NCBI GenBank assembly: GCA_027946365.1
Contig: JAPEUQ010000003.1
Location: forward strand, 2,294,001 to 2,358,000
Direction of reading: 5' to 3'
DNA length: 64,000 nt
DNA from: Kalmusia sp. IMI 367209
Taxonomy: Eukaryota > Ascomycota > Dothideomycetes > Pleosporales > Didymosphaeriaceae
Part shown: one piece after another, positions 10,915-21,108 of the stretch
Layout of the letters: every line of letters begins with the position of its first letter
How positions within the stretch are numbered: the first letter of the stretch is position 1
Program-made: the position numbers and the translations under genes
The notes under the pieces: generated by a model
The model's database searches: none
Seen by the model: only the letters and a program-made list of their open reading frames with translations
Told to the model about the DNA's origin: nothing

Positions 10915-12188
10915 ATGAGATCAGTAACGGCGATAGCCTCGCCTCTGAGGCGGAGGGCACCAATTGCGGTTCGACAGGCCTCACGGAGATGCTTTTCAAG
11001 CACGCAGAATCTACGGGCCAACTGGGGTTTTATCGGTCTAGGGCGTATGGGTGAGTCTTTGACGTAGCTCACATGACCATGAATTAGGACTAATATCTAT
11101 AGGCTTTGCTATGGCGAAGAACCTGCGAGCAAAGATCCCCGCCGAAGACACACTGTTCGTGCAAGACGTCAACACCGCTACCTCAAAGAAGTTTCTCGAT
11201 GAGAACCCCCAGGGCGTGCGCATAGCGGACAACGTCCGGGAAGTCGCAGAGAAAGCGGTATGTCCATATTCTATATTCTTTCTTTTGCATGATGAAACCC
11301 ATATTTTCCTTTAATACATGATCTAAGTTGGGGGCCACTTTGTGGCCTCTGTTCTGATTATACCATTCTAGCCAATCCTCTGAAGCAATACATATATTCG
11401 CATATTTCTGATGTTGTCGCGATATCGAAGGCTCTACTGACTCAACAAAGGAAACTATCATAACATGTCTGCCTGAACCGCAACATGTTGCGGGTGTCTA
11501 TAAGCAAATGCTTGAGCCGCCTACGCTCCTCACAGATGGCTTCACGAACAAGCAACGGCTGTTCATCGACACTTCCACTATCGACCCCATGACCTCTGGC
11601 TCCGTAGCTGACGCTGCCCATTCTTCTGGGCAGGGCAAGTTCATCGATGCGCCAATGTCGGGTGGCGTGGTTGGTGCTCAAGCCGGCACTCTGACTTTCA
11701 TGATTGGTGCTGCTCCTGATGTCGTCGAACGGGCTACCGCCGTCCTCTCTCTTATCGGCCGACGAGTATTGCACCTCGGAGAACAGGGTGCCGGCCTGAA
11801 GGGCAAGCTCGCCAACAACTACCTTCTAGCACTCAACAACATCGCCACGGCCGAAGCTATGAACATGGGGATCCAGTGGGGCCTGGATCCCAAAGCCTTG
11901 GCTGGTATGATCAACATCAGTACTGGAAAATGCTGGCCCAGCGAAGTCAACAACCCCGTTCCTGGTGTCATCGAGGGCTCGCCGGCTAGCAGAGGGTACG
12001 AGGGCGGCTTCGGCGTTGCCCTCGCAAACAAGGACTTGAAGCTGGCTCTCAAGGCGGCGAAAGAAGCAAACATCAAGCTTGCACTCGGAGACTCGGCTAA
12101 GGCATTATATGATGAAGTAGAAAAGGCGGAGGATTGCAAGGGGCGCGATTTCTCAGTCGTGTACAGGTACCTTGGCGGGAAAGAATAA
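10915..12188 (+). CDS. 3-hydroxyisobutyrate dehydrogenase, mitochondrial
   Basis: Exons 10915-11050, 11103-11257 and 11451-12188, predicted 342 aa. The enzyme oxidises 3-hydroxyisobutyrate to methylmalonate semialdehyde in valine catabolism, in the mitochondrial matrix. The N-terminus is a typical targeting peptide, rich in Arg and Ser (PLRRRAPIAVRQASRRCFSS), directly before the NAD-binding motif WGFIGLGRMGFAMAKNL, which is created across the first intron. Then come the DAPMSGGVVGAQAGTLTFMIG substrate-binding segment and GKLANNYLLALNN, which contains the expected catalytic Lys region. Intron 1 (11051-11102) begins GTGAGT; intron 2 (11258-11450, 193 bp) begins GTATGT and is unusually long for this locus. 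The length agrees with the family (about 330 aa). Confidence 0.93.
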
Positions 12189-13532
12189 ACCTCAATCAAA
12201 TCAAAATGTCAATGTCCAGACCCATCTCCAACTGTCTGCGTGCCCGGTTTCGTGAACTAAGTGCAACCCGTATTGCACCTCATAAGCAAGGGTTTGATAC
12301 TCAGATCCGCGCATGCGGTACGATTACTACTACTGCCACAGCGCCTCTCCCTCTTTCACCCTACACTGATTACCGCATCTACTCCTCTTACCACCCCCGT
12401 CCTTTCATCCGATACATCTCATTAAAGATAAAACCAATGCAACCACATGGGCCCTTCTCTTCACTGTTTCGCGGCTCGTGTCATTTCGTCCCGAACTCTT
12501 AGCATCCCAACACGTGGGATGCTGCAAGAAACAGCAAGGGTATCTATGAAGAGGTCTGTAAGGAGATGGAAAGGGAAAGAGGGACTGCCCTTGGGTGAAG
12601 GACGCGAAAGGGGAAGGGTGATGGGAAGGAAGATGTGAGGACGGTGTGCTCGGGTATGAAGATGGTGAAAAAAAAAAGGAAAAGGGGAAATATGAAGAGA
12701 GAGCGTTTGAAGTGGATTGACACGTCGAGGAAGGCCTAAAGAGAAGTTCGTTTTCTGAGACGTTGATTTGCGGTTAGCCAAAGCTGTGGAGGGGAACGCG
12801 AGACCGTATGCTCGCATGTATATTTCTTTCTACCGATGCTACTACGGCTTTGATTAGGTGTGGGTTTTGCGTTATCGCGTCGTACTGCTCTTGCTAGTAT
12901 ACATGGATTCATAGTACTTAATCGCATGTTGTTCATCTGGACTACAGGGAACAACGCATAGGTCTCGTGATTGTTGAATAGGGGACCCGACGAGTTAATG
13001 AGCTGGGTATTTAGAGACTGTTTCGCATGCGGTCTCAATGCATGCGAAGTGTGAATTTGAGACCGTGGAGCCGATTGACGTTGATTTTAGGGTTGAGGCT
13101 GGCCGAGAACTGGGAGAGGCGGCAGGGGGGGGATATCAGGGCATTTTTTTATGCAGAAGCCTGTTCGAAAGGATTCGTGGGATGTTGATGAGCTGGATGG
13201 GTGTTGAATGAGTGTAATTAGTGAGTGCTGAGTGAGTATAAATGTTATTTGAGCAATTGGAGGCATGTGTGAAGGAACTCACAATGATTGTGTGAGTAAG
13301 GAGCGAATTCTTGTCATTGACAAAAAGAAAACCTGTAGAAATCGGAGGAAAACCGGTTTGCTCAGCATCTGACTTTGCTGCAAGGCTGCTTTATCGAATG
13401 AGCGCGTCCCAGATGCATGTGTGCACGGGCCATTGAGCTAACCCTTCATAAAATGAACTCCATCTCCTACCTCAGCTCAGTCTCAGCCTTAATAATTTTC
13501 ACCTAGTCTTTCGATATCCTTTCCTCTTCAAG
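12189..13532. other. Intergenic region downstream of HIBADH, with an E-box hairpin
   Basis: About 1.3 kb without a supportable gene. Contents: a perfect 9-bp inverted repeat with a 5-nt loop at 12501-12523 that includes CACGTG, a purine-rich tract around 12540-12700, and a TGAGTG-rich stretch near 13195-13250. The last part should contain the promoter of the downstream HET gene. Confidence 0.5.
12501..12523. repeat. Perfect inverted repeat with central CACGTG
   Basis: AGCATCCCA and TGGGATGCT are perfect reverse complements separated by five bases. CACGTG lies across the loop and right arm. It is about 310 bp after the HIBADH stop, so it could be a 3' UTR hairpin or a bHLH binding site. The function is not known. 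Confidence 0.6.
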
Positions 13533-15696
13533 ATGTCTGTTGGGGCATCACAAGCTCTGCTCACACCCCCGCTAAGACACTGGGCAGATCCTCCCTGCGA
13601 CAGATGCTTCAACTTTACTTGGCATCTTCCAGTTGATCTTACGCTACACGAACTCAGAAGCTCAGCAAAGAAATGTGCGGGCTGTTTTATACTTTCTAGA
13701 CTGCTGACGGCATATTTGGATCGATTTTCAGACCTAAGTCGACGTAAGTTGAAGGTAAATATTCATCCCCTGGCAAGGTCTGAGGTTGAGTCGGGATTGA
13801 ATCCGCACATCGGAAATAGACTGGGATACTACCTTGTTAGAGTTTCTCTTCCTTTCACTCGAGGGCGCCAGCTTAATGTAGGAATGTTTGAGCTTCATGG
13901 CGATTCCGGTAAGAAGTAAAGAAATTTGGAGAATATTAAGTTAAGAAGATATAGGAGCAGCAAATCCACATAATTATATTCCATTACGAGAACCACCAGT
14001 AGACACACAAGAGCGCACAGGATCGGAGAGAGCGCATCTTCAGCTATCTCGATGGTTGCATATCTGTAAAGACAGACATGACATATGTACTGTGCCTAAG
14101 TCCCCCCTCCCCACACGGATTTTGGAAATTTTTAGTCCAACCAGGGTGAAGCTACGGGAGACATATGGTGAAATGTCTAGGTATACAACCCTGAGTCACT
14201 GCTGGGGCGGCACTTGTCCCTTGCAGACAACTCGGTATAGCTACCACGCAATTTAAGCTTGATCTCACTAAGAGAACTTTTAGATCCACCCTAGCTCGAT
14301 TCAAGCTCGGAATTCCATGGAAACGTATCCCGAAAACCTTCAAGGATGCTATAAGAGTCACTTATAGACTTGGCTTGAGGTATCTTTGGATCGATGCTCT
14401 CTGTATTATACAGGATGATAAACATGACTGGAGAAACGAAGGTAGCAAGATGGTAGAGATTTACAGCAATTCATACCTGACCATTGCAGCGGCTTCCTCG
14501 ACTAACACTCATGGTGGATGCTTCAAGAATATCTCGCCTTATACTCCAACCACGCTTGTTTTTCGGGAGGCGGGTTCCACGCCATACAACGTGCATCTTA
14601 GGAAAGTATCGAGACATCTTGGTGACAACCTACCGCTATTGAGGCGGGGGTGGGTACTTCAGGAGCGTGTGCTTTCTCCTCGAATCGTCTATTTCACTTC
14701 CAACGAACTTATATGGGAATGTCGTTCGAAGATGAGCTGCCTTTGCAGTTATCCGTAAGTAATTGACCCCTGCATGATCGATTGAACGCGATACTTAAAG
14801 GCACTCGATGTAGTATGGACCCGGATAAAGATGATGTGCATCCGTCCACACAGCAGTTGTCTGTTCGACTTGCTTTACGCTCGTTCGCGCCCCCGGCTCC
14901 GGTTGAAAAGTGGCGCATGGTAGTGCAACACTACGCCAATCTCTCTCTGACCAATGAAGGAGATGTCTTCCCCGCTCTCCAAGGCCTCGCAATGCGTATG
15001 CATGACGAATGCTTTCGAACAAGTGCATATCTCGCGGGCCTTTGGGAACAGAGCATTATTGCAGATCTTTCTTGGTACTATGCGCTTTCTCGCGAGAAGA
15101 ATGACCTTCCGATGAGACCTCAGACTTGGCGAGCTCCTTCATGGTCATGGGCCTCTCTGAAGAATCGTTCGGATGAGACTGCTCCCACAAATGGTCATCT
15201 GATGTGGGCGAACCCTGCTACTAAGATTGAGGTGCAACAGAGGACTCTTCGTGATCACGAAACATTATACGCCACTTACCTTGGTGCGAGTATAGATCCA
15301 GCGGGAGAAAGTCAGTTCGGCGCTTTATCATCCGCGAAACTACGTCTGAAATCCCGCTGGATCGAAGTAAAACTCTTCAAACGTAAACTATACTACTCAG
15401 CAGTGCGTAATCTTAAAGAGAGGAGATGGATCAGGAGCGTTTTTGATTGGGAGATACATCAAGACTTTGCTTGGACAAAAGTCTTTTCCGCATATCGGCT
15501 TGCTGAGGGGACTTCCCTCAAGATTGTCTTCCTAGGCGACAACGAGTCGAATGGTAGCTACAAGTGTGTAGGCCTTATCCTTCGCGAACTGGAAGATTTG
15601 GTCTACGAACGAGTTGGGCTCGCCACGATAAGTCGAGCGACATCTGAGATTTTCAGAGTAGCCTTTGCACCAGAAGATATATTCGAAATTGTGTGA
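13533..15696 (+). CDS. HET domain (heterokaryon incompatibility) protein with apparent frameshift
   Basis: Segments 13533-13908, 13955 to about 14235, about 14240 to 14754, and 14814-15696. The HET signatures are present: YTTLSHCWGG, then LGLRYLWIDALCIIQDD, then SNSYLTIAAASS, and a C-terminal RAPSWSWASL as in many HET proteins. HET proteins trigger programmed cell death on recognition of non-self at hyphal fusion. Introns 13909-13954 (GTAAGA) and 14755-14813 (GTAAGT) fit well. Between CPLQTT and QFKLDLTKRTF the frame moves from 1 to 2 near 14230-14240. I found no splice pair that repairs this: the first frame stops 20 nt later, and the only nearby AGs are too close or out of phase. So it is either a pseudogene with an indel or a sequence error. 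The rest of the reading frame is well kept, which argues for a recent event. Confidence 0.8.
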
Positions 15697-16116
15697 GACA
15701 TTCTCCAAACTTCGAGGAGGACGAGAGGGCTTCAATACGGTGATAGTCAAGAAAGTGTTAAAAAGTCATGCCTTTACTACTTCATGAGACAGGATAGGTA
15801 GTGTTTCCTGCGCTCACTCGCTTTTCGTGCGAATGCTTCCAAGGTGAGTTAAGGCGCCTAGCCCCACCATCAAACCAAACCTCACCAGGCTGCCGCCCCT
15901 GAAAAGGACCGCCCTTTTCACTTGACGCATAGGGCGCAATGTTTTAGTTCGCCCTATCGATTCATCTCTGCGATTATCTGCGGCGTTCTGTTTGCTTCTC
16001 CGTAAGGCAAACTCGCGTGACTCATTACACGCAGCGAAAACTACAGTCATTTCAAACAACCCTCACAATACATAACCCCTCTTGTCACCCGCGCATATCC
16101 TCAATACAATACCATC
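15697..16116. other. Intergenic region, HET gene / LRR gene
   Basis: About 420 bp. Probably the HET 3' end and the LRR gene promoter. Nothing else seen. Confidence 0.45.
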
Positions 16117-18016
16117 ATGGCTTCAGCGACAGTCATCTCTGATATGGGCACTCCGAATTTGCCCTGCGACCAAGCCTCTCAGTGGGCCGACAAAATCCGG
16201 GCTCAATTATCAATCATTGCTCCATACGAAAACTCACAAGATGAGTATTTACCATCCTCTGTCATGATCGACGAGAGCATCATGGAGGCACCGCATCGTC
16301 GAGCAGCTGATCCAAAAGCAGCGGCGTTAGCGGTCGAAATCGCGCAGCTGCTTTACCCATCGCATGATAATGTTCTCGGTGCGCTCATCAAGTACGAAAA
16401 AACAATCGTGAAACTTCGACAGCTTGTTATCAAGCAGCGCAAACGCACGATCGACGAAAACACCAAACGGAAAGAGCTTTTCGACTGGGGCAAGCGAATA
16501 ATCAAACAGGGGGCTTGGAACCCAGTCGCCGACCCCGTGTCACTCGCTGGCGCGCCCTCCTTGCCGATGCCCGTGAAAGTTGCGAAGCAAGAAACTCTAG
16601 CGCCTTTCTTCGAGCACCTCGCACTCGGTGGCACTGAAGATATATCATCGACTGCTCGCTCTATTGAGGAGGCGGTCGAGATTGAGGAGCCATACTACAA
16701 TGTGAAATCGTTGGAATTCGAGAAAGGTGTTCTCTACTCCGATCACCGTATGGATCTTTGCAAAATGGTTGTAGGTCCTACCAACATTGGTGATCTAATC
16801 GAAATTCTGAAGACCAACGAGTTTGTCACGCACTTCTTGCTCGGCAACAACATCATCGGTCCACATGGCGCTAAGTGCATTGCCAACTTCCTTAAAGAGA
16901 CTCCGAATCGCATGGATACCTGGTATCTAGCCGGAAATTGCATAGACACTACTAGCTTCAAGCTTCTGGTCGACGAGTGGGTGAAGTCTACCTCGGTTAC
17001 CAATATCTGGCTTAAGCGCAATCCATTGATGCCAGAAGCAGCTGACGACGTGTTCCGTCTGATCACTCAGACTGCTAATTTGCGTACTTTGGACCTCGAC
17101 CAAACCGAGCTTGGTGACGCTGGTGTCACTGAACTATTTACCAAGCTTGCGCAACATACACATGAGAGGCCGCTACCGCTTCGACATATCTACTTGAACG
17201 CGGTTGGTATCGGTGCCAAAGGCGCGGCAGCAATCGCAGAGTATTTAGCATCACCTCACTGTACACTCAATGCCGTCTACGCCGCCAACAACCCAATGGG
17301 CAATGATGGTGCCATTGCTCTTGCCGCAGGTTTGAAGAAGAATAAGTCAATATCGCGGTTGACACTCGCCTCGATTGGTGTGAGCGATGATGGTATAATC
17401 GCACTTTGTGAAGCTCTGTCTGAGCATCCTTCCATGACGACTCTGGAGATTGGACAGCATTTCGCCACTCCAGATCTTGGTTCCCGGTATGAGTATCCCA
17501 TATATGCTACTGTTACACTGAATATACTGACTGGATAAAAGGTACAATTGGATGACCGATCGCTCCGCCCAGGCTCTCCACAGCCTCGTGACCTCCTCGC
17601 CGAAGCTCGCCTACCTAAATCTCGGGCAATGCGCCCTAACACATCCCGGTCTCAACAAGATCCTCGCTGCGGTTATCGACTCATCTACATTGCTTTACTA
17701 CTTCGGCAAAACTATCTATCCGCAAGAGAAGGTCGCTGTTGCCGTCCATGCCGGTCAAGAATACTCGCGTCTCTCCGAGCTCGCGCACGCCACCCTCGTT
17801 GCGAACGTCAAGCGCGTCTACGGTGTTAGCTACGAGGATTTCTTTACCGATCATAAGCGCTGGTTGGTCAATGACAAGACTGACACACGAAAAATTGACT
17901 CGGTGTATCGGAATCGGGATGCTGGACTTGCACGTAGGGGTCTAGTGAAGTTAAATAAGTGGTGGGAAGAGGGTGATGCTACTTTGGATGGGATAATGAA
18001 GGGTATTCCCGCGTAG
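16117..18016 (+). CDS. Leucine-rich repeat protein, ribonuclease-inhibitor (RNI)-like
   Basis: Exons 16117-17486 and 17542-18016, predicted 614 aa. From about residue 215 to 470 the protein shows 28-30 residue LRR units of the RNI type, for example HFLLGNNIIGPHGAKCIANFL, LRTLDLDQTELGDAGVTELF, LRHIYLNAVGIGAKGAAAIAEYL and LNAVYAANNPMGNDGAIALAAGL; another unit (LAYLNLGQCALTHPGLNKIL) follows the intron. The N-terminal 200 residues are helical and charged with no recognised domain. RNI repeats usually make protein-binding horseshoes, so a scaffold or regulatory role is likely, but the partner is unknown. The 55-bp intron (17487-17541) starts GTATGA with a branch TACTGAC. The start is the first ATG of the long frame. 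Confidence 0.85.
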
Positions 18017-18590
18017 TGAATGCTCCCTTTCGATCAGCAGACAGTTGTTTAGAAGGTACTCTTCAACACCATGCATGGTTGAGAAGTATGTATGAGGATG
18101 TACCGGCCATGTAAACGATATAAGATCAAGTATTCTTATGCAGATGTTAGATATCTGTACACAAACTCTGAGAGTTTTCTCACTGATATTGGCTCAAGAC
18201 ACTCTATTTTCACTCACTCGCGTTGGTAGTTAGAGCTGTTATGGCTTTGAGGCGATGATACATTCTCGAAATTAGCATCCAAGTGCGTATTCTCTCTACG
18301 AATTTGCTAGGTAGCCTGAGTGATAAGACAAAGTCGCTGAGAATCTTATCCTGCTTAGCACGCTCATAAAACAACGAGATGCCCAGAAGAAATCGTAAGA
18401 GGTGGCTATTTGTTTCTGGTGAGTCAGGATGACTAGCGCGACACTATACCACTACTGACTCGCAATACGAAGCGCGGATCGCCACCAGAGATCTTCACCT
18501 ATAACGACCGGCTTCATCAAAAGCGCGATGCCATCAATTTGACAGCTGAATAAACACTGTACACTTCCAGTGTCCTCCCATTCGAAAATC
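18017..18590. other. Intergenic region upstream of the 2EXR-like gene
   Basis: About 570 bp between two plus-strand genes. I see no coding frame or RNA gene. Confidence 0.45.
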
Positions 18591-19596
18591 ATGAAGCATG
18601 CGCAATACATCGCTCAGACGCTCTCGCAGGCAATAGGCGGCCGAGGTGCTACCGCGGTGAGCTCTCCATTCCTAGAGTTACCTGGAGGTATGTATATCCT
18701 GCACTTTGGAATGAAAAGAGAACCGACAGGCTCCAGAGATTCGCGACATGATTTACGCCGAAATTATGTCTGACGAGACTGCCACACCAAAGCCGCGACG
18801 CCCGCATCGCAAGCCAGACAACAACTGGACGGGTTCAATTTGGACGCGTGCAGTGATTTTGGTTTGCTTAGTCATTGGCTGGTTTTATATGCGGCCCCCT
18901 TGGATACTCTTCAGCTGTGCAGTCCTTCAAGTCTTCTTGCGACTGTTAGAACCGGACAAACCACCATCTATATGGATGGAAAGCCCTTATCTTGGTCTGA
19001 CCCAGGTGTGTCGAAAAGTTCGTGCGGAATTTCGCCCACACTACAAGCCTATTATACCGTTTCACCAAGTCGCAGCTTACCTGCGGGTTCGCGACCCAGA
19101 TAATGATCTATGGGCTCATCTTGCCCGCCTTTCTTCAACAGCTGCTCATGCTACTACGCCATTATTGCCGCCATCTCCCTTTGAAGTAGATATCGCGCCC
19201 CTGGCAAAGGTCGATTGGACGAAGATTGATTTCACGATCTCGTACCCACACTTCGAATCCTCAGCATATCATGAAGTGGAGAGAATCTTCATAGAAACAG
19301 TGACTGGGGAAACACCTTTCCACGAGTACCTGAACAATGGATCCGTTACAGGAATCAGAATAAGGCGAACAGAACACGATTGGTTAGAAACTGTCGAACT
19401 GACGTTATGTATGGAGCTTCATGGCAAGCACAATGAGGATCAGAGACGAATAATGTTTTCTGAGGCATCGCGCCCTTTCTTGCCCAGGGCGCGTACGGGT
19501 TTTGTAATGCGAATTCCTTACGGCCCGAATATGTCATGGTTTGGATATGTTCAGAGTGATGGTAGCATTGGCCGAACACCTTCGCGACGGAGCTGA
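18591..19596 (+). CDS. 2EXR/F-box-like uncharacterised protein with a membrane segment
   Basis: Exons 18591-18687 and 18737-19596, predicted 318 aa. Using the CCAG acceptor at 18736, splicing yields SPFLELPGEIRDMIYAEIM, the (F)LxLPxEIRxxIY motif that starts many Dothideomycete 2EXR/F-box-like proteins. The later segment LTQVCRKVRAEFRPHY matches the partner motif (LxxVCRQIRxEFxPLY). Unusually, a hydrophobic stretch of about 35 residues (RAVILVCLVIGWFYM...ILFSCAVLQVFL) lies between the two motifs, suggesting a membrane hairpin. The 49-bp intron starts GTATGT. The gene is convergent with the ankyrin gene, with only 87 bp between the stop codons. No biochemical function is known for this family. 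Confidence 0.75.
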
Positions 19597-19683
19597 GTAT
19601 ATCAATCGCTTAAAAAGGTACCATACTCTCATGACAATCCCTCGTTTGATAGAATAGATAGAGGTGTGACAAATGAAACGAAT

Positions 19684-21108
19684 CTACGAATACTTCGGAT
19701 TTGCCCAAATCAGTACTTCTTTACATCCACCTCCCACACTCTGCCCAAACGCCGCTAAAATCACTCCTATTTTTTTCGGAACATATATGAGAAGCTCCAA
19801 AAGACCTCTTCCAATCCACCAAATCACTTTGCCCAAACATCCAAACAGAGTCTTCATCACATCGTAACTTACTTTTCCAAAGTTTCGTAACCACTTCCAG
19901 ATGGTAAGAGGGCAATCAATGAAAATTGCGCGCAGAACCGACTTAAGACCCAGTAAAACATTTTCAAGCGTGAGGTGCTTGAACCATGTAGTTAACGCCA
20001 CGAAAACTGTATGGAGAAATGAGAAGACGCGGGCAAAGATGTGTCTGACGGCGGTGCCAGCTTTCTTAATGCCACCCCAGAGCCAGAGGCAGACTATCCT
20101 AGCAGATTTCGGGACCCTCTTCAAGAATTCCCATAGTGCCTGTATCGTATCCTTGATAGCGCGTGGGAAGCCTTTGATCACTTTCCACAAAGCCTTCGGG
20201 ATCTTCTTTGCGACTTTCGCGATCGCTTTCCCCACTTTCTCCAACCACCCTGCTATAATTGTCGGTAGCTCCTTTTTGTGTTCAGACAGCCAGCGTAGGC
20301 CCTTGATAGCTGGCTTGACGATTATGTGTTTTGGCGCATCCCAGAGGAGGAGCTTTGGACACCACCAGAAGAGAATTGTGAAGAACGATGCTATGCCCTT
20401 TGCCGCCTTCTTAGCACGTCGCACGGCTTTTTCGTGCTTGATCCTCCATCTTCGCCACCCGCCGCCTCGGCGTGATGGCAAGTATTTCACTATCTCGCGG
20501 TTTCCGTTCGCAGCTGCAAGGCGGAGCGCATGTTGTCCATCCGGCGCAATGCGCGAGGCATCGGCCTGGTAAGTTTCCACCAGAAGCTTGACAATAGTAA
20601 GATCACCATGAGCGGCGGCGAACATCAACGGCGTTCGATACGTTAACCGAGGTTCTCTGATTTTGCTTCCTCTTCGAGGATGAACAAAGTAAAACGTGCT
20701 AGGCGAATATTTTTCTGTTCCTGCAGTAACGCCATAGGCATTAACGTCGGCGCCAAAGTCCATCAGCTGCTGAACCGTTCGTATGTTCCCTGCTTCAATG
20801 GCTACAAGTAGGGGCGTGCGGCCAGTCATATCCGTGGTTTCGACTGTGACAAGGCCACTCTCGATCCAAAGTGCTACAATTTCGTCATTTCTGGCCTTGA
20901 TAGCGTCGAAGAAGGTTCCTGTTATTTCTTCATAACATTCCCAGACTTGCGAAGGGTCGGGAGGTCGGTCTTCCCCTCTGACCAAGTAGGGATTCTGGAG
21001 GATTGGAAGTTGGTAAGTCCTTTCAGCCCATCCTTTGAGGCGTTCAACACGTTCTTGTAGGCTGGCATCGTTTTCTGTGTATGGTGGCACATCCTTGTCG
21101 TGGTCCAT
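19684..21108 (-). CDS. Ankyrin-repeat protein with a long C-terminal amphipathic-helix array
   Basis: Single exon, 474 aa, from ATG 21108 to the stop at 19684. Residues about 65-215 hold ankyrin repeats (TGRTPLLVAIEAGNIRTVQQL, RTPLMFAAAHGDLTIVKLLVE, GQHALRLAAANGNREIVKYL). From about 220 on, the protein changes completely: successive helices of 18-22 residues rich in Lys, Trp, Ile and Leu (GWLEKVGKAIAKVAKKIPKA, ALWKVIKGFPRAIKDTI, ALWEFLKRVPKSARIV and more) separated by Pro or Gly. Such cationic amphipathic helices usually lie on or insert into membranes. A role at a membrane, with the ankyrin part as recognition domain, is inferred. I do not recognise a named family. Confidence 0.85.
   Translation of the reverse strand: MDHDKDVPPYTENDASLQERVERLKGWAERTYQLPILQNPYLVRGEDRPPDPSQVWECYEEITGTFFDAIKARNDEIVALWIESGLVTVETTDMTGRTPLLVAIEAGNIRTVQQLMDFGADVNAYGVTAGTEKYSPSTFYFVHPRRGSKIREPRLTYRTPLMFAAAHGDLTIVKLLVETYQADASRIAPDGQHALRLAAANGNREIVKYLPSRRGGGWRRWRIKHEKAVRRAKKAAKGIASFFTILFWWCPKLLLWDAPKHIIVKPAIKGLRWLSEHKKELPTIIAGWLEKVGKAIAKVAKKIPKALWKVIKGFPRAIKDTIQALWEFLKRVPKSARIVCLWLWGGIKKAGTAVRHIFARVFSFLHTVFVALTTWFKHLTLENVLLGLKSVLRAIFIDCPLTIWKWLRNFGKVSYDVMKTLFGCLGKVIWWIGRGLLELLIYVPKKIGVILAAFGQSVGGGCKEVLIWANPKYS

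Noticed and set aside
11258..11450. Idea that the long HIBADH intron (193 bp) hides a coding exon
   Set aside because: The flanking exons join in phase and give continuous family sequence; the intron has stops in every useful frame.
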